The notes: a model not told the origin generated them from the sequence alone. DNA of 38,645 nucleotides from Brooklawnia sp937867175 (GCA_036821905.1 DAISIR010000023.1:1-38645), one strand, 5' to 3'; positions 6,222 through 14,838 are shown, counted from the stretch's first letter. Program-made: numbers and translations.

Positions 6222-7700
6222 ATGGCCAACCTGAATCGCTCCAATGCCCCGTTCGAACGCCGCATCGGCACCTCCGCCCCCGATGCGACCGGCATCGTCC
6301 ACTTGGGGATCGGGCAGTTCCACCGAGCGCACGCGGCCGTGAACACCGCGCTGGCCATGGCCGCCGCCGGCGGCGACTGGGGCATCGTGGGCGTGGCGAA
6401 CCGCTCGCGCCGCATCATCGACCCGATGATCAACCAGGACTTCTTGTACTCCATCCTGCAACTCAGCCCCGAGGGCACCGACGTGCAATTGGTGGATGTG
6501 CACCGCCGACTCTTCGTGGCGGCCGAGCAGCCCGCCGAAGTGCTGGCCGCGATCGCCGACCCCAACCACAAGATCGTCACGCTGACCATCACCGAGAAGG
6601 GCTACAACGCTGACGGCGTCACCGGCAGGTTGATGCTCAATTCGCCCGAGATCGCCCCGGGCCTTGCCGGCCCCGACTCCGCAACCGCCCCACTCGCCCA
6701 ACTTGCCTGGGGCCTGGTCAAGAGGGCCAAGGAGTCACAAGCCCCGATCACCGTGCTGTCCTGCGACAACATGCAGTCGGCCGGCAACACCACCGCCTCG
6801 ATGGTGCTGCAGTTCCTGGAGGCCGCCAAGGTCGACAGCGAGGTGCTCGACTACGTGGCCGGCCAGGTCAGCTTCCCGAACGCGATGGTCGACCGGATCG
6901 TGCCGGGCACCAACGAACAGACCAAGACGCAGGTCGAGCAGATTCTCGGGCTGCGTGATGAGGCCCCGGTGCCAGCCGAAGCCTTCACCATGTGGGTCTT
7001 GGAGGATCACTTCAAAGCCGGCCGCCCCGCGTGGGAGGCCGCGCCCGGCGTCACCTTCTCCGAAGAGGTCGAGCAGTACGAGTTGGTGAAGCTGCGTCTG
7101 CTCAATGGCTCGCACTCGCTGATCGCCTACCTGGGCGGGCTTAGCAACTCCCCGACCATCCCGTCCGCCCGCGACAAGGATTTCGTCGCCAAGTCGGTGC
7201 AGGCCGCGATTCGCAACGAGTACCTACCCAGCATCGACCCGCTGCCCCAAGGCTTCGACCCTGATGCCTACATCGCCCAACTCTTCCACCGCTGGCAGAA
7301 CCACGCGCTCGGCGACAAGACCGCGCGGGTGGGTTCGGACGGGTCGGCGAAGCTGCTGCAGCGCATTCCCGAGCCTGCGCTGCGGATGCTCGACATGGGT
7401 GAGATGCCGCACCAGATGGCGCTGACTGCGGCGGCTTGGATCGCCTGCGTCGCGCCGCCCGCCGGCTTCGATCCGGGCCCCATCGCTGCCGAGATGGAAG
7501 AGCCGCAGCGCGACAACCTGGCGAAGACCACCGCGGGAGCGAAGGACATCGGTGAGCATGTTGAAAGGATCATGACCGGCGGCTACTTCCCCGCCGAGTT
7601 GGGCGAGCGCGCCGAGTTCACCGACCGGATCGCCGAGTTGGTCGAGATCATCACCACCGACGGCGTCGAGGCCGCCGCGAACAACGCACTGGGCGAATAG
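6222..7700 (+). CDS. Mannitol dehydrogenase family oxidoreductase
   Basis: Long-chain polyol/sugar-acid dehydrogenase of 492 residues. The Rossmann part carries GIGQFHRAH near residue 30, TLTITEKGY near 121-128 and SCDNMQSAGN near 180. The C-terminal catalytic domain has KLRLLNGSH, giving Lys290, Asn295 and His298 in the K-x4-N-x2-H spacing of mannitol 2-dehydrogenase. The family interconverts hexitols and ketohexoses (mannitol/fructose, arabinitol/xylulose) or reduces fructuronate and tagaturonate. Sequence alone does not fix the substrate. ATG at 6222 is chosen because AGGTGA lies 5 bases upstream; a GTG at 6213 would add three residues but lacks a ribosome site. No transporter, kinase or regulator adjoins it. 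It converges on era. Confidence 0.9.
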   Translation: MANLNRSNAPFERRIGTSAPDATGIVHLGIGQFHRAHAAVNTALAMAAAGGDWGIVGVANRSRRIIDPMINQDFLYSILQLSPEGTDVQLVDVHRRLFVAAEQPAEVLAAIADPNHKIVTLTITEKGYNADGVTGRLMLNSPEIAPGLAGPDSATAPLAQLAWGLVKRAKESQAPITVLSCDNMQSAGNTTASMVLQFLEAAKVDSEVLDYVAGQVSFPNAMVDRIVPGTNEQTKTQVEQILGLRDEAPVPAEAFTMWVLEDHFKAGRPAWEAAPGVTFSEEVEQYELVKLRLLNGSHSLIAYLGGLSNSPTIPSARDKDFVAKSVQAAIRNEYLPSIDPLPQGFDPDAYIAQLFHRWQNHALGDKTARVGSDGSAKLLQRIPEPALRMLDMGEMPHQMALTAAAWIACVAPPAGFDPGPIAAEMEEPQRDNLAKTTAGAKDIGEHVERIMTGGYFPAELGERAEFTDRIAELVEIITTDGVEAAANNALGE

Positions 7701-7825
7701 CCGTCGGAGGGTCGGATCTGCGCCGGGCCAGGTGGATCAGATTGGTCTGTCGCCGCTGTCGAATGTGGTTTTCCCGGTTCCGACCGTCGACCTGAGTCCC
7801 TGAATGGTTCGACCTGCCTGATGAT

Positions 7826-7855
7826 CCGGCTCGGCTGATTCAGAAGCCGAGCCGG
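7826..7855. terminator. Hairpin overlapping the era stop codon
   Basis: CCGGCTCGGCT (7826-7836) pairs perfectly with AGCCGAGCCGG (7845-7855) around an 8-base loop. The TGA of era (7842-7840) sits mostly in the loop, so the last era codons form one arm. It lies between two convergent genes and could terminate both. There is no T run. Confidence 0.6.
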
Positions 7856-8778
7856 TTCAGGTACTTGGGGTCACGCTGCCAGTCCTTCAGGACCTTGACC
7901 TTGAGGTCCAGGTGCACCGGGGTGCCCAGCAGCGCGGTGATCTGGCGCCGGGCGTCCGAACCGACCTGCTTGATGTGCTCACCGCCGCGTCCGATCATGA
8001 TCGGTTTCTGCGAGTCGCGTTCTACCACCAAGGACGCGAAGATGTCCAATAGCGGACGATCGTCCGGGCGTCCCTCGCGTAGCCCCATCTCGTCGATCTC
8101 GACGGCGATGGAGTGCGGCAACTCGTCACGGACGCCTTCCAGCGCCGCCTCCCGGATCAGTTCGGCGACCAACGTCTCGGTCGCCTCGTCGGTGACCTCG
8201 CCGTCCGGGTAGTACGCGGGCCCCTCGTCCAACAGCGAGACCAGCACGTCGGCCAGCACGTCCATCTGCTCGCCGCTGACCGCCGAACAGGGCACGATGT
8301 GTTCCCAACGCACCCCGAGTTGCTCCTGCAACGAATCGATCTCGACCAGATGCTTGGCCAGTCGCTGCGCACCGACCAGGTCGGTCTTGGAGGCGATTGC
8401 CACCAGCCTGGGCGGACGGGACAACGAGGCGATCTCGCGCACCAGGTACTCGTCCCCGGGCCCGATGTGCTGGTTGGCCGGGAAAAGCACCGCGATCACG
8501 TCCACCTCGCCCCACGTGGTGTAGACGAGGTCGTTGAGCCGCTCCTGCAACAATGAGCGCGGTTTGCTCAGCCCCGGGGTGTCAATCACCACAAGTTGGG
8601 CGTCCGGACGCGAGATGATGCCGCGAACGGCATGCCGGGTCGTCTGCGGTTTACTGCTGGTGATGGCAACCTTGCTGCCCACCAGGGCGTTGGTCAGTGT
8701 CGACTTGCCGGCATTGGGACGTCCGACGAAGCAGACGAAACCCGACCGGAAACCGGCATGACCCACAGAATCACTCAT
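7840..8778 (-). CDS. era: GTPase Era
   Basis: Era binds the 3' end of 16S rRNA and assists 30S assembly. The 312-residue protein has a GTPase domain with G1 GRPNAGKST at 19-27, G3 DTPG at 66-69, G4 SKTD at about 130-133 (Ser replaces the usual Asn) and a G5 CSAVSG segment. The C-terminal KH domain contains IMIGRGGEHIKQVG at roughly 260-275. Four in-frame ATGs occur at 8793, 8784, 8781 and 8778. I prefer 8778 because GGAG lies 6 bases upstream and the gene then overlaps the CBS-protein stop by 8 bases (ATGAGTGA). It is last in the phoH-ybeY-CBS-era operon. The usual neighbour recO is not here. Confidence 0.95.
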   Translation of the reverse strand: MSDSVGHAGFRSGFVCFVGRPNAGKSTLTNALVGSKVAITSSKPQTTRHAVRGIISRPDAQLVVIDTPGLSKPRSLLQERLNDLVYTTWGEVDVIAVLFPANQHIGPGDEYLVREIASLSRPPRLVAIASKTDLVGAQRLAKHLVEIDSLQEQLGVRWEHIVPCSAVSGEQMDVLADVLVSLLDEGPAYYPDGEVTDEATETLVAELIREAALEGVRDELPHSIAVEIDEMGLREGRPDDRPLLDIFASLVVERDSQKPIMIGRGGEHIKQVGSDARRQITALLGTPVHLDLKVKVLKDWQRDPKYLNRLGF

Positions 8779-10048
8779 CATCATCTCCGCCATCGGGTTG
8801 CTCCACGTCCGGCTCCAGCCGCCGCACCAGAACGGTGTCGATCTGGTGGCGACGCGGGGTCGCCCTCTCGGCGGTGATCTCCAGCCCGTTCCAGGTTATC
8901 CGGGAGCCAGGTAGGGGGACCATGTTCAGCTCCTTGGCGAGCAGGCCACCGACCGTCTCGACATCCTCATCGTCCAGTTCCAGGTCGAAAAGGTCGCCCA
9001 TGTCGTCCACCGGCATCCGCGCCGAGACCCGCCAGACCCCGGTCGAGAGCTGCTCGGCGAGGTCGGGCTCGGCGTCGTACTCGTCGACGATCTCACCCAC
9101 GATCTCCTCGACCACGTCCTCGATGGTGGCCAGGCCGGCGGTGCCACCGAACTCATCGATGACGATCACCATGTGATGGCGGCTCACCTGCATTTCCCGC
9201 ATCACGTCGTCCACCGGTTTGCTGTCGGGGGTGAAGGACGCGGGCCGCATGACGGTATCGACCGTCTCGCGTTTCTCGGCGTCCGGGTTGTCGTAGATGC
9301 GGCGCATCAGGTCTTTGAGGTAGAGCACACCCACCACATCGTCCAGGTTCTCCCCGGTGACCGGAATCCGGCTGAAGCCGGACCTGAGCGCAAGCGAAAG
9401 ACCTTGTCGCAGAGTCTTGGTGCGTTCAATGTAGACCACGTCCGTGCGAGGCACCATCACCTCGCGGACCAGCGTCTCACCAAGTTCGAAGACCGACATG
9501 ATCATCTCGCGTTCACCTTCACTGGCCTCGGCGATCTTCTCGGCCTGGGCGATGAAGGGACCATCGGCGTAGCCGCGGCCGGGCGTGATCGCGTTGCTGA
9601 TCAGGATCAGCAACTGCGAGATCGGCCACAGGATCGTCGACAGCACCGACAGTGGACGCGCCGCGATCCGCGCCACCTTCTCTGCGTTCTGCCTACCCAG
9701 GGTGACCGGCGCCACCCCCCAGGCGATGAAGGCCACCAGACCCATGATCGTGATCGAAACCACCAGTCTGGTACCCAAACCTTGGAAGTTGTCGACGGCC
9801 ACCAGGCAGACCAGTACGATCGCCGCAACCTCACACAGCACCTGCAGGAAGTGCGCGGTCGTCACCTCGGGGGCTGGGTCATCCGTGATCTCCTTGACCG
9901 CGGCGGCACCAGGTTGGCCCTCGGCGACCATGCGTTCGGCTCTGGTCGGGGTGATCAGGGTCAGCGCCGCATCAACCGCCGACAGCACCGCTGCCACCAC
10001 GATCGCGACCAGGGCCGAACCGACCATGATCCAGTCAAGTCCAGTCAC
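8771..10048 (-). CDS. CNNM/CorC-type membrane protein with CBS pair
   Basis: A 425-residue protein of the hemolysin-C/CorC family. A DUF21 (CNNM) membrane domain occupies about residues 1-150 with three or four hydrophobic segments. Next comes the EGEREMIMSVFELGETLVREVMVPRTDV linker, given here only as the start of the CBS pair at about 195-325, and a CorC/HlyC C-terminal domain at about 335-415 beginning after the GGTAGLATIEDVVEEI segment. Relatives act in magnesium or cobalt transport. The gene sits between ybeY and era in many actinobacteria. It overlaps ybeY by ATGA and era by 8 bases, so expression is coupled. The substrate is not visible from sequence. Confidence 0.9.
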   Translation of the reverse strand: MTGLDWIMVGSALVAIVVAAVLSAVDAALTLITPTRAERMVAEGQPGAAAVKEITDDPAPEVTTAHFLQVLCEVAAIVLVCLVAVDNFQGLGTRLVVSITIMGLVAFIAWGVAPVTLGRQNAEKVARIAARPLSVLSTILWPISQLLILISNAITPGRGYADGPFIAQAEKIAEASEGEREMIMSVFELGETLVREVMVPRTDVVYIERTKTLRQGLSLALRSGFSRIPVTGENLDDVVGVLYLKDLMRRIYDNPDAEKRETVDTVMRPASFTPDSKPVDDVMREMQVSRHHMVIVIDEFGGTAGLATIEDVVEEIVGEIVDEYDAEPDLAEQLSTGVWRVSARMPVDDMGDLFDLELDDEDVETVGGLLAKELNMVPLPGSRITWNGLEITAERATPRRHQIDTVLVRRLEPDVEQPDGGDDDE

Positions 10049-10503
10049 TGGCCATCCTTGGTACGCCGCCAGTCCGCGATGATGCGATCATTCAGGCCGA
10101 ACATCACCGCCCGCTCCCCCGCGTCCGCATGGTCGTGCCCAAGCAGGTGAAGCAGCCCATGGATCAGCAGGTACTGGATCTCCTCGGCAGGTTCGCGGCC
10201 GTTCTCGGGGGCTTGCGCCGAGGTGAATTGCGGGCAGATCACGATGTCGCCCAGCGTGCCACGCGGTGGCGACTGGCCGAGTTCGGGGGCACGCAACTCA
10301 TCCATGGGGAAGCTCATCACGTCGGTGGGGCCCGGCTGGTCCATGAACCGCTGGTGCAGTTCCGCCATCGCAGCCTCATCAACCAGCAGTATCGACAGTT
10401 CGGCCTGCGGATGGATACGCAACTGTGCTAGCGCGAACTCCGCCAACTGCAGCAGACCGAGTTCGTCGACCTCGGTGCCCGACTCGTTGTTTACGTCGAT
10501 CAT
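10045..10503 (-). CDS. ybeY: Endoribonuclease YbeY
   Basis: YbeY is a zinc-dependent endoribonuclease needed for 16S rRNA 3' maturation and 70S quality control. The 152-residue protein has the family length. It carries the H-x3-H-x5-H metal motif, His115, His119 and His125, in the segment IHGLLHLLGHDH, and the upstream TDVMSFPMDE and GDIVIC segments. ATG at 10503 overlaps the phoH stop by 4 bases, and its own stop overlaps the CBS-protein start by 4. This is translational coupling in the phoH-ybeY-CBS-era operon. Confidence 0.96.
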   Translation of the reverse strand: MIDVNNESGTEVDELGLLQLAEFALAQLRIHPQAELSILLVDEAAMAELHQRFMDQPGPTDVMSFPMDELRAPELGQSPPRGTLGDIVICPQFTSAQAPENGREPAEEIQYLLIHGLLHLLGHDHADAGERAVMFGLNDRIIADWRRTKDGQ

Positions 10504-11507
10504 CTTGAGCCTCGCGTCTTCCGGGGCGATGCGACAGTCTCGGCCAGCGTCGAGTCGTAGCGGTCGTACGCCGCGACGATGCGTCCCACCAGCTTGTGGC
10601 GCACCACGTCGCGGTTGGTCAGCGTGCAGAACGCGATGTCCTCCACGCCGTCCAGAATCCCCTGCACGGCTCGCAGTCCGCTCCGCACCCCACCGGGCAG
10701 GTCCACCTGGGTGATGTCACCAGTGACCACGATCTTCGACCCGAAACCCAGCCGGGTGAGGAACATCTTCATCTGCTCCATCGAGGTGTTCTGTGCCTCG
10801 TCAAGCACGATGAACGCGTCGTTCAGGGTGCGTCCGCGCATGTACGCCAGCGGGGCCACCTCGATCACCCCGCCGGTGAGCAACTTCGGCAGCGATTCGG
10901 AATCGAGCATGTCGTGCAGCGCGTCATAGAGCGGACGCAAGTAGGGGTCGATCTTGTCGTTGAGAGTCCCGGGCAGGAAGCCGAGGCGCTCGCCGGCCTC
11001 AATCGCCGGACGCGTCAGGATGATGCGGGTCACCTGCTTCGCCTGCAGCGCCTGGACGGCCTTGGCCATCGCCAGGTACGTCTTGCCGGTGCCGGCTGGC
11101 CCGATGCCGAAGGTGATGGTGTGCCGGTCAATGGCGTCCACGTAGCGCTTCTGGTTGAGCGTCTTCGGTCGGATCGTCTTGCCGCGCGTGGACAAGATGT
11201 TGTGGGTCAGCACCTCGGCCGGGCGGGCGTCGTCACTGGAGAGGCTCATGGCGACCACCCGCTCCACGGTCTCGGCCGTCAGGCCCTGTCCGGTGCGGAT
11301 GATCGTGATCAGTTCGGTCAGCACGTCAACGCCCAGGGCGACATCGGTGGTGGACCCGACTAGGGTGATCTCGTTTCCCCGAACGTGCAGATCGGCGGCC
11401 AGGTCTCGCTCCAGGATCCGCAGGAATTCGTCGCGTGGACCGAGCAACCTCACCATGTCGATCGACGCCGGGACGGTCAGCTGTCGATTACCGGGCAGGT
11501 GCGCCAC
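10500..11507 (-). CDS. phoH: PhoH-like ATPase
   Basis: PhoH-family P-loop ATPase, often linked to RNA metabolism and encoded before ybeY. The 335-residue frame has an N-terminal KH-like region ending in ITLVG, Walker A GPAGTGKT at 136-143, and Walker B/DEAQ-like FIVLDEAQNTS near 235, followed by MKMFLTRLGFGSKIVVTGD. GTG at 11507 is the longest conventional start but has no ribosome site. The frame stays open to a CTG at 11567 that has AAAGGA 5 bases upstream and would add 20 Ser/Pro-rich residues; that start is a real alternative. It is first in the operon with ybeY. Confidence 0.93.
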   Translation of the reverse strand: MAHLPGNRQLTVPASIDMVRLLGPRDEFLRILERDLAADLHVRGNEITLVGSTTDVALGVDVLTELITIIRTGQGLTAETVERVVAMSLSSDDARPAEVLTHNILSTRGKTIRPKTLNQKRYVDAIDRHTITFGIGPAGTGKTYLAMAKAVQALQAKQVTRIILTRPAIEAGERLGFLPGTLNDKIDPYLRPLYDALHDMLDSESLPKLLTGGVIEVAPLAYMRGRTLNDAFIVLDEAQNTSMEQMKMFLTRLGFGSKIVVTGDITQVDLPGGVRSGLRAVQGILDGVEDIAFCTLTNRDVVRHKLVGRIVAAYDRYDSTLAETVASPRKTRGSR

Positions 11508-11616
11508 ACTGCTTGCTGGTGATTCACCGTTGCCTGGGTCGGCGAACGGTTGGTGGCTGGTAGTCAGGGCGGTCCTTTCATGGGATACCCAACGAGTTTA
11601 GCCGCAGCCCGGACGG

Positions 11617-12102
11617 CTAGTCGTCTCCGTCCCCCTCGTCCAGGTCTTCGTCACCCTGGCCCTCCAGGTCTTCTTCGAAGATGATGTGCATGGCGGCCTC
11701 TTCCGCGCTTGCCGCCGCACCGTCGATGCCGACGTCCCTGGCGATCGCCTCGGGCTCGTTGTCCTCGTAGACCGAGCCGTTGCTGGTGGCGACCAGACGT
11801 CCGGCCCGCTTCGACCCGACCTCTCGCGATTCACCCTGCGGATTCCAGGGGCCGCGCAACTTGTTGGGGTCCCGCTCGGGCACCTCTTGTTCGACTCGTT
11901 GATCAATGGTCTCGCCCTGCGCCATTTCGGACGCGGTGTTGCCGAAACCTTGAGCAGGCGACCAGTTCTCGGGTGCGGTGTATCCCTCGTCCAAGGGCTC
12001 ATCGACCCCGCGATAGATCAACGAATCGGCGGGGCCCTGTTGGTCCAATTGCTCGGACGAGGACTCGGGCGTGTCATCGATGAAGGCGGCGTCGCTGTCC
12101 AT
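11617..12102 (-). CDS. DUF5709-type acidic protein
   Basis: A 161-residue, strongly acidic protein. It carries the pattern seen in actinobacterial DUF5709 proteins: a YRGVDEPLDEGYTAPE segment, then GETIDQRVEQEVPE, and a C-terminal tail rich in Asp/Glu. No catalytic motif, signal peptide or membrane segment is seen; the function is unknown. ATG at 12102 is preferred over 12150 because CAGAAT ends 6 bases before it (a leaderless promoter position) and a hairpin lies between tgt and this start. A 6-bp hairpin, TAGCCG (11599-11604) with CGGCTA (11614-11619), includes its stop codon. Confidence 0.7.
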   Translation of the reverse strand: MDSDAAFIDDTPESSSEQLDQQGPADSLIYRGVDEPLDEGYTAPENWSPAQGFGNTASEMAQGETIDQRVEQEVPERDPNKLRGPWNPQGESREVGSKRAGRLVATSNGSVYEDNEPEAIARDVGIDGAAASAEEAAMHIIFEEDLEGQGDEDLDEGDGDD

Positions 12103-12108
12103 GTACAG

Positions 12109-12114
12109 ATTCTG
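12109..12114 (-). promoter_or_regulatory. -10 hexamer, leaderless start of DUF5709 gene
   Basis: CAGAAT on the minus strand ends exactly 6 bases before the ATG at 12102, so transcription would begin at the start codon. The same hexamer and spacing precede the TPR-like gene at 38144. No convincing -35 is visible. Confidence 0.4.
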
Positions 12115-12121
12115 CCACTGC

Positions 12122-12138
12122 GGCTCGCACTGCGAGCC
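12122..12138 (-). terminator. Hairpin after tgt
   Basis: GGCTCG (12122-12127) pairs with CGAGCC (12133-12138) around a 5-base loop, 14 bases downstream of the tgt stop. It is a short, T-less stem and a weak candidate terminator. It lies upstream of the preferred start of the DUF5709 gene. Confidence 0.35.
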
Positions 12139-12152
12139 CAGACGCGCCATCC

Positions 12153-13448
12153 TCAGCGGTTGTCGACCCTCGTCGCACCGAGCCCGATCTGGGCCAGCGG
12201 CCCATAGAACTGGCCCAGCGCCTCGGTGCGGCAGGCCTCGAAATCACCGGCCGCGATAGCGGCGCGGATGGTGTCGACCAACCGCACCGTGAACCGTTCG
12301 TTGTGGATGGTGGCCAGCGTCGAGGCGAGCATCTCCTTGGCCTTGAACAGATGGTGCAGATAGGCACGGGTGTAGTGCGTGCAGGTGTAGCAGTCGCAAT
12401 CGTCCTCCAACGCGACGAATGCTCTCCGGTTGGCGGCCGTGTTGACGTTGTAACGCCCGTGGGCGGTGTAGATGGCGGCGTTGCGGGCAACCCGGCTCGG
12501 GTTGACGCAGTCGAAGGTATCGGCGCCCGCCGCGATCGCCGCGAACAGGTCGTCCGGTTCGCTGATACCGAGCAGGTGCCGTGGCCGGTCGTCGGGCAGC
12601 TCCTGACTGCACCAGCCGACGATCTCGCCGAGTCGCCGCTTCTCCAGCGCGCCACCGATGCCGTAGCCATCGAAGTGCTGCCCGTCCACCTGGGTCGCCG
12701 CCAGCCCTCGACACGCCGTGCGCCGCAGGTCTTCGTAGTGGGCGCCCTGCACCACCCCGAAGAGCGCCTGGTATGGACGATGCGGCCGCTGCCGGGCGAG
12801 TTCTCGGTGCGCCGCCAGGCAGCGCTGCGCCCAAGCCTGCGTCCGTGCGACGGACGCCTCCTGGTACTGCCGAGTGTTGAACAGGGTCGTCAGCTCATCG
12901 AACGCGAAGGTGATATCGGCGCCCAGTTCGTGCTGGACGCGCATGCTCACCTCTGGCGTGAAACGATGCCGGTCGCCGTTGATCGGGGAAGCGAACCAGA
13001 CACCATCGTCGTCCACGTGGGCCTGACGCTGTTTGCCCTCAGCGATGACGTCGTCGTCCTGCAGACCGGTGACATCCATCGCGAGCACCTTCTTGAACCC
13101 GACCCCGAGGCTCATCACCTGGAAGCCGCCCGAGTCGGTGAATGTGGGGCCCGGCCAGTTCATGAACGCACCCAGCCCACCTGCCTCGTCCACCAGGTCG
13201 CTGCCGGGCTGCAGGTACAAGTGCAGCGCGTTCGCCAAGACCGCCTGGGCGCCTAGCTGAGCAACCGACTCTGGCAGGACCGCCTTCACTGTGGCCTTGG
13301 TGCCGACCACCACGAAGGCGGGGGTACGGATCTCGCCGTGCGGGGTGCTGATCACCCCGGTACGTCCCAGCCCTTTCGGCATCCGCTCGGCCACCCGGAA
13401 CCCGAAGGCCGGCCGGTCACCGCCGGTCAGCCCGGGCCCTCTAGTCAT
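12153..13448 (-). CDS. tgt: Queuine/guanine tRNA-ribosyltransferase family, divergent
   Basis: TGT exchanges guanine-34 for a queuosine precursor base in tRNAs with GUN anticodons. The 431-residue protein keeps the key residues: Asp105 in DSGGFQV, Asp184 in FAFDEL, Gln234 in GVVQG, nucleophile-position Asp313 in FDCVNPSR, and zinc ligands Cys351, Cys353, Cys356 and His382 in the final domain. Deviations are FDEL for the usual FDEC, GYGIGGALEK in the substrate-loop region, and a 20-residue N-terminal extension. The active site looks intact, but the form is divergent and the base used (queuine, preQ1 or other) is open. ATGACTAG overlaps the tatC stop by 8 bases. Another Q-pathway enzyme, GluQ-RS, lies 4 kb away. 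Confidence 0.88.
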   Translation of the reverse strand: MTRGPGLTGGDRPAFGFRVAERMPKGLGRTGVISTPHGEIRTPAFVVVGTKATVKAVLPESVAQLGAQAVLANALHLYLQPGSDLVDEAGGLGAFMNWPGPTFTDSGGFQVMSLGVGFKKVLAMDVTGLQDDDVIAEGKQRQAHVDDDGVWFASPINGDRHRFTPEVSMRVQHELGADITFAFDELTTLFNTRQYQEASVARTQAWAQRCLAAHRELARQRPHRPYQALFGVVQGAHYEDLRRTACRGLAATQVDGQHFDGYGIGGALEKRRLGEIVGWCSQELPDDRPRHLLGISEPDDLFAAIAAGADTFDCVNPSRVARNAAIYTAHGRYNVNTAANRRAFVALEDDCDCYTCTHYTRAYLHHLFKAKEMLASTLATIHNERFTVRLVDTIRAAIAAGDFEACRTEALGQFYGPLAQIGLGATRVDNR

Positions 13449-14340
13449 CGTCGGAATCGGTCCTGCCCCAGTACTCTGCCTCGGCTTCTTCGGGGGTGAG
13501 TAGGCCCTCGCGGATCTTGTTTTTCAGCACGCGCTTGTCGTTTCTACGGCAAATGATCTCGCTGATCAGGTACATGACCACCATCGGCACCGACAGCGCC
13601 AGCATTGAGAACGGGTCACCCGACGGGGTGGCAACCGCGCCGAAGATGAAACAACCGAAGATTGCGAGGGTACGTGCCTTGCGCAGGGCGTGCGACTTCA
13701 GCACCCCTAGCAGGTTCAGCATGACGATGACGACCGGCAGCAGGAAGGCCGCACCGAAAACCAACAGCATCCGCATCTCGAGAGCCAGGAAGTCATTGAG
13801 GTCCTGCAGGTTGGCCACCCCGGCCTCAGCCACCGTGAACCCCAGCATGAACTCGAACGCCTTCGGCAGGATCAGGTAGCCGACCACGACTCCGGTGAGG
13901 AAAAGGGGAATCGCCGAAAGCAGGAAGAGCCCGGCGATCTTCTTCTCCTTCTTGAGCAGGCCCGGGACGACGAAAGCCCACAGCTGGTACAGCCAGACCG
14001 GGCATGCCGCGATGACGGCGGCCAATCCGGCCGCCTTCAGCGCCAAGATCATGGGCGCGGCCACGCCGGAGTTGACGACCTGGATGTTGGCGCTTGAGTC
14101 ACGCGCGCGAATGTTGGATGCGGCGATCTCGTAGGGCCGCAGGATCAACTCGACGATCGGCACGTAGAAGATGAAAGCGACGATGAACAGCATCAATATC
14201 GCGATCACCGAGATCACCAGGCGATAGCGAACCTCTCGGAGGTGGTCCCACAGGCTCATCGCCCCGCTGTCATCGAACTTGGGGGGACGAACCCACGCGA
14301 ACCTCCCCCCGGTCTCGCGCACACCTGTGTCGGTAGCCAT
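13441..14340 (-). CDS. tatC: Sec-independent protein translocase TatC
   Basis: TatC is the signal-peptide receptor of the twin-arginine translocase. The 299-residue protein starts with a 27-residue cytoplasmic tail. It then has the TatC signature MSLWDHLREVRYRL, six hydrophobic segments between about residues 36 and 265, a periplasmic FVVPGLLKKEKK loop after segment 2, and a basic then acidic C-terminal tail ending in Asp residues. The conserved Glu of HLREVR is present. ATG at 14340 lies 9 bases after the tatA stop, so tatA and tatC form one unit. Its stop overlaps tgt. Confidence 0.96.
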   Translation of the reverse strand: MATDTGVRETGGRFAWVRPPKFDDSGAMSLWDHLREVRYRLVISVIAILMLFIVAFIFYVPIVELILRPYEIAASNIRARDSSANIQVVNSGVAAPMILALKAAGLAAVIAACPVWLYQLWAFVVPGLLKKEKKIAGLFLLSAIPLFLTGVVVGYLILPKAFEFMLGFTVAEAGVANLQDLNDFLALEMRMLLVFGAAFLLPVVIVMLNLLGVLKSHALRKARTLAIFGCFIFGAVATPSGDPFSMLALSVPMVVMYLISEIICRRNDKRVLKNKIREGLLTPEEAEAEYWGRTDSDDD

Positions 14341-14349
14341 GGCTACTGA

Positions 14350-14760
14350 TCAGTTGTTCGGGCGCTCGGGGTCTACCACTTCGGCGTCGTAGACCACGTT
14401 GGGCGGCTGCTGCGCCGCATACCCCTGCTGGGTCGGGTACTGCGGCTGCTGCGCTGGGTACCCCTGCTGGGTCGGGTACTGCGGCTGCTGCGCCACGTAC
14501 CCCTGCTGGGGGTATGGCTGCTGTTGGTACGACAACTCCTGGGGGGCCGGCTGGACGGGTTGCACGGGCTGGGCAGGCGTGCTGGCTTCGGGCGCAACCT
14601 CGGCTTGCGCGTCCTTCTTCTTCAGATCTTGGGTTTCTTCCTTGAACTCTCGGATCGCCTTGCCGGACGCCTTGCCAAGGCCGGCGAGACGGGTGGTGCC
14701 GAACAGCAGCAGAACCACCACAAGAATGATCAACAGCTCAGGCCAACCTATGGGGCCCAT
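14350..14760 (-). CDS. tatA: Sec-independent protein translocase TatA
   Basis: TatA forms the translocation pore of the Tat system with TatC. The 136-residue protein has one N-terminal membrane helix (about residues 6-22, PELLIILVVVLLLFG), the amphipathic helix with LAGLGKASGKAIREFKEE, and a long low-complexity tail. The tail from about residue 75 is built of Ala-Gln-Gln-Pro-Gln-Tyr-Pro-Thr-Gln-Gln-Gly-Tyr units and is longer than in most TatA proteins. ATG at 14760 has AGGAGG 7 bases upstream. A separate -10-like TAACAT (14801-14796) suggests a promoter between pafC and tatA. The single Tat pore gene here is followed by tatC. Confidence 0.95.
   Translation of the reverse strand: MGPIGWPELLIILVVVLLLFGTTRLAGLGKASGKAIREFKEETQDLKKKDAQAEVAPEASTPAQPVQPVQPAPQELSYQQQPYPQQGYVAQQPQYPTQQGYPAQQPQYPTQQGYAAQQPPNVVYDAEVVDPERPNN
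14404..14520. repeat. 39-bp tandem repeat in tatA
   Basis: Two full copies and a partial copy of a 39-base unit begin at 14404, 14443 and 14482. Each encodes 13 residues of the Gln/Pro/Tyr-rich TatA tail. Copies are nearly identical at DNA level, including synonymous positions, so the expansion is recent. Confidence 0.85.
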
Positions 14761-14838
14761 GGCTTCCTCCTAGCTACGCAAAGCGAGTCACACCCATGTT
14801 ATGCGTTGGGCGGCGCTGCCGAAAACGCGGCCAGCCGC

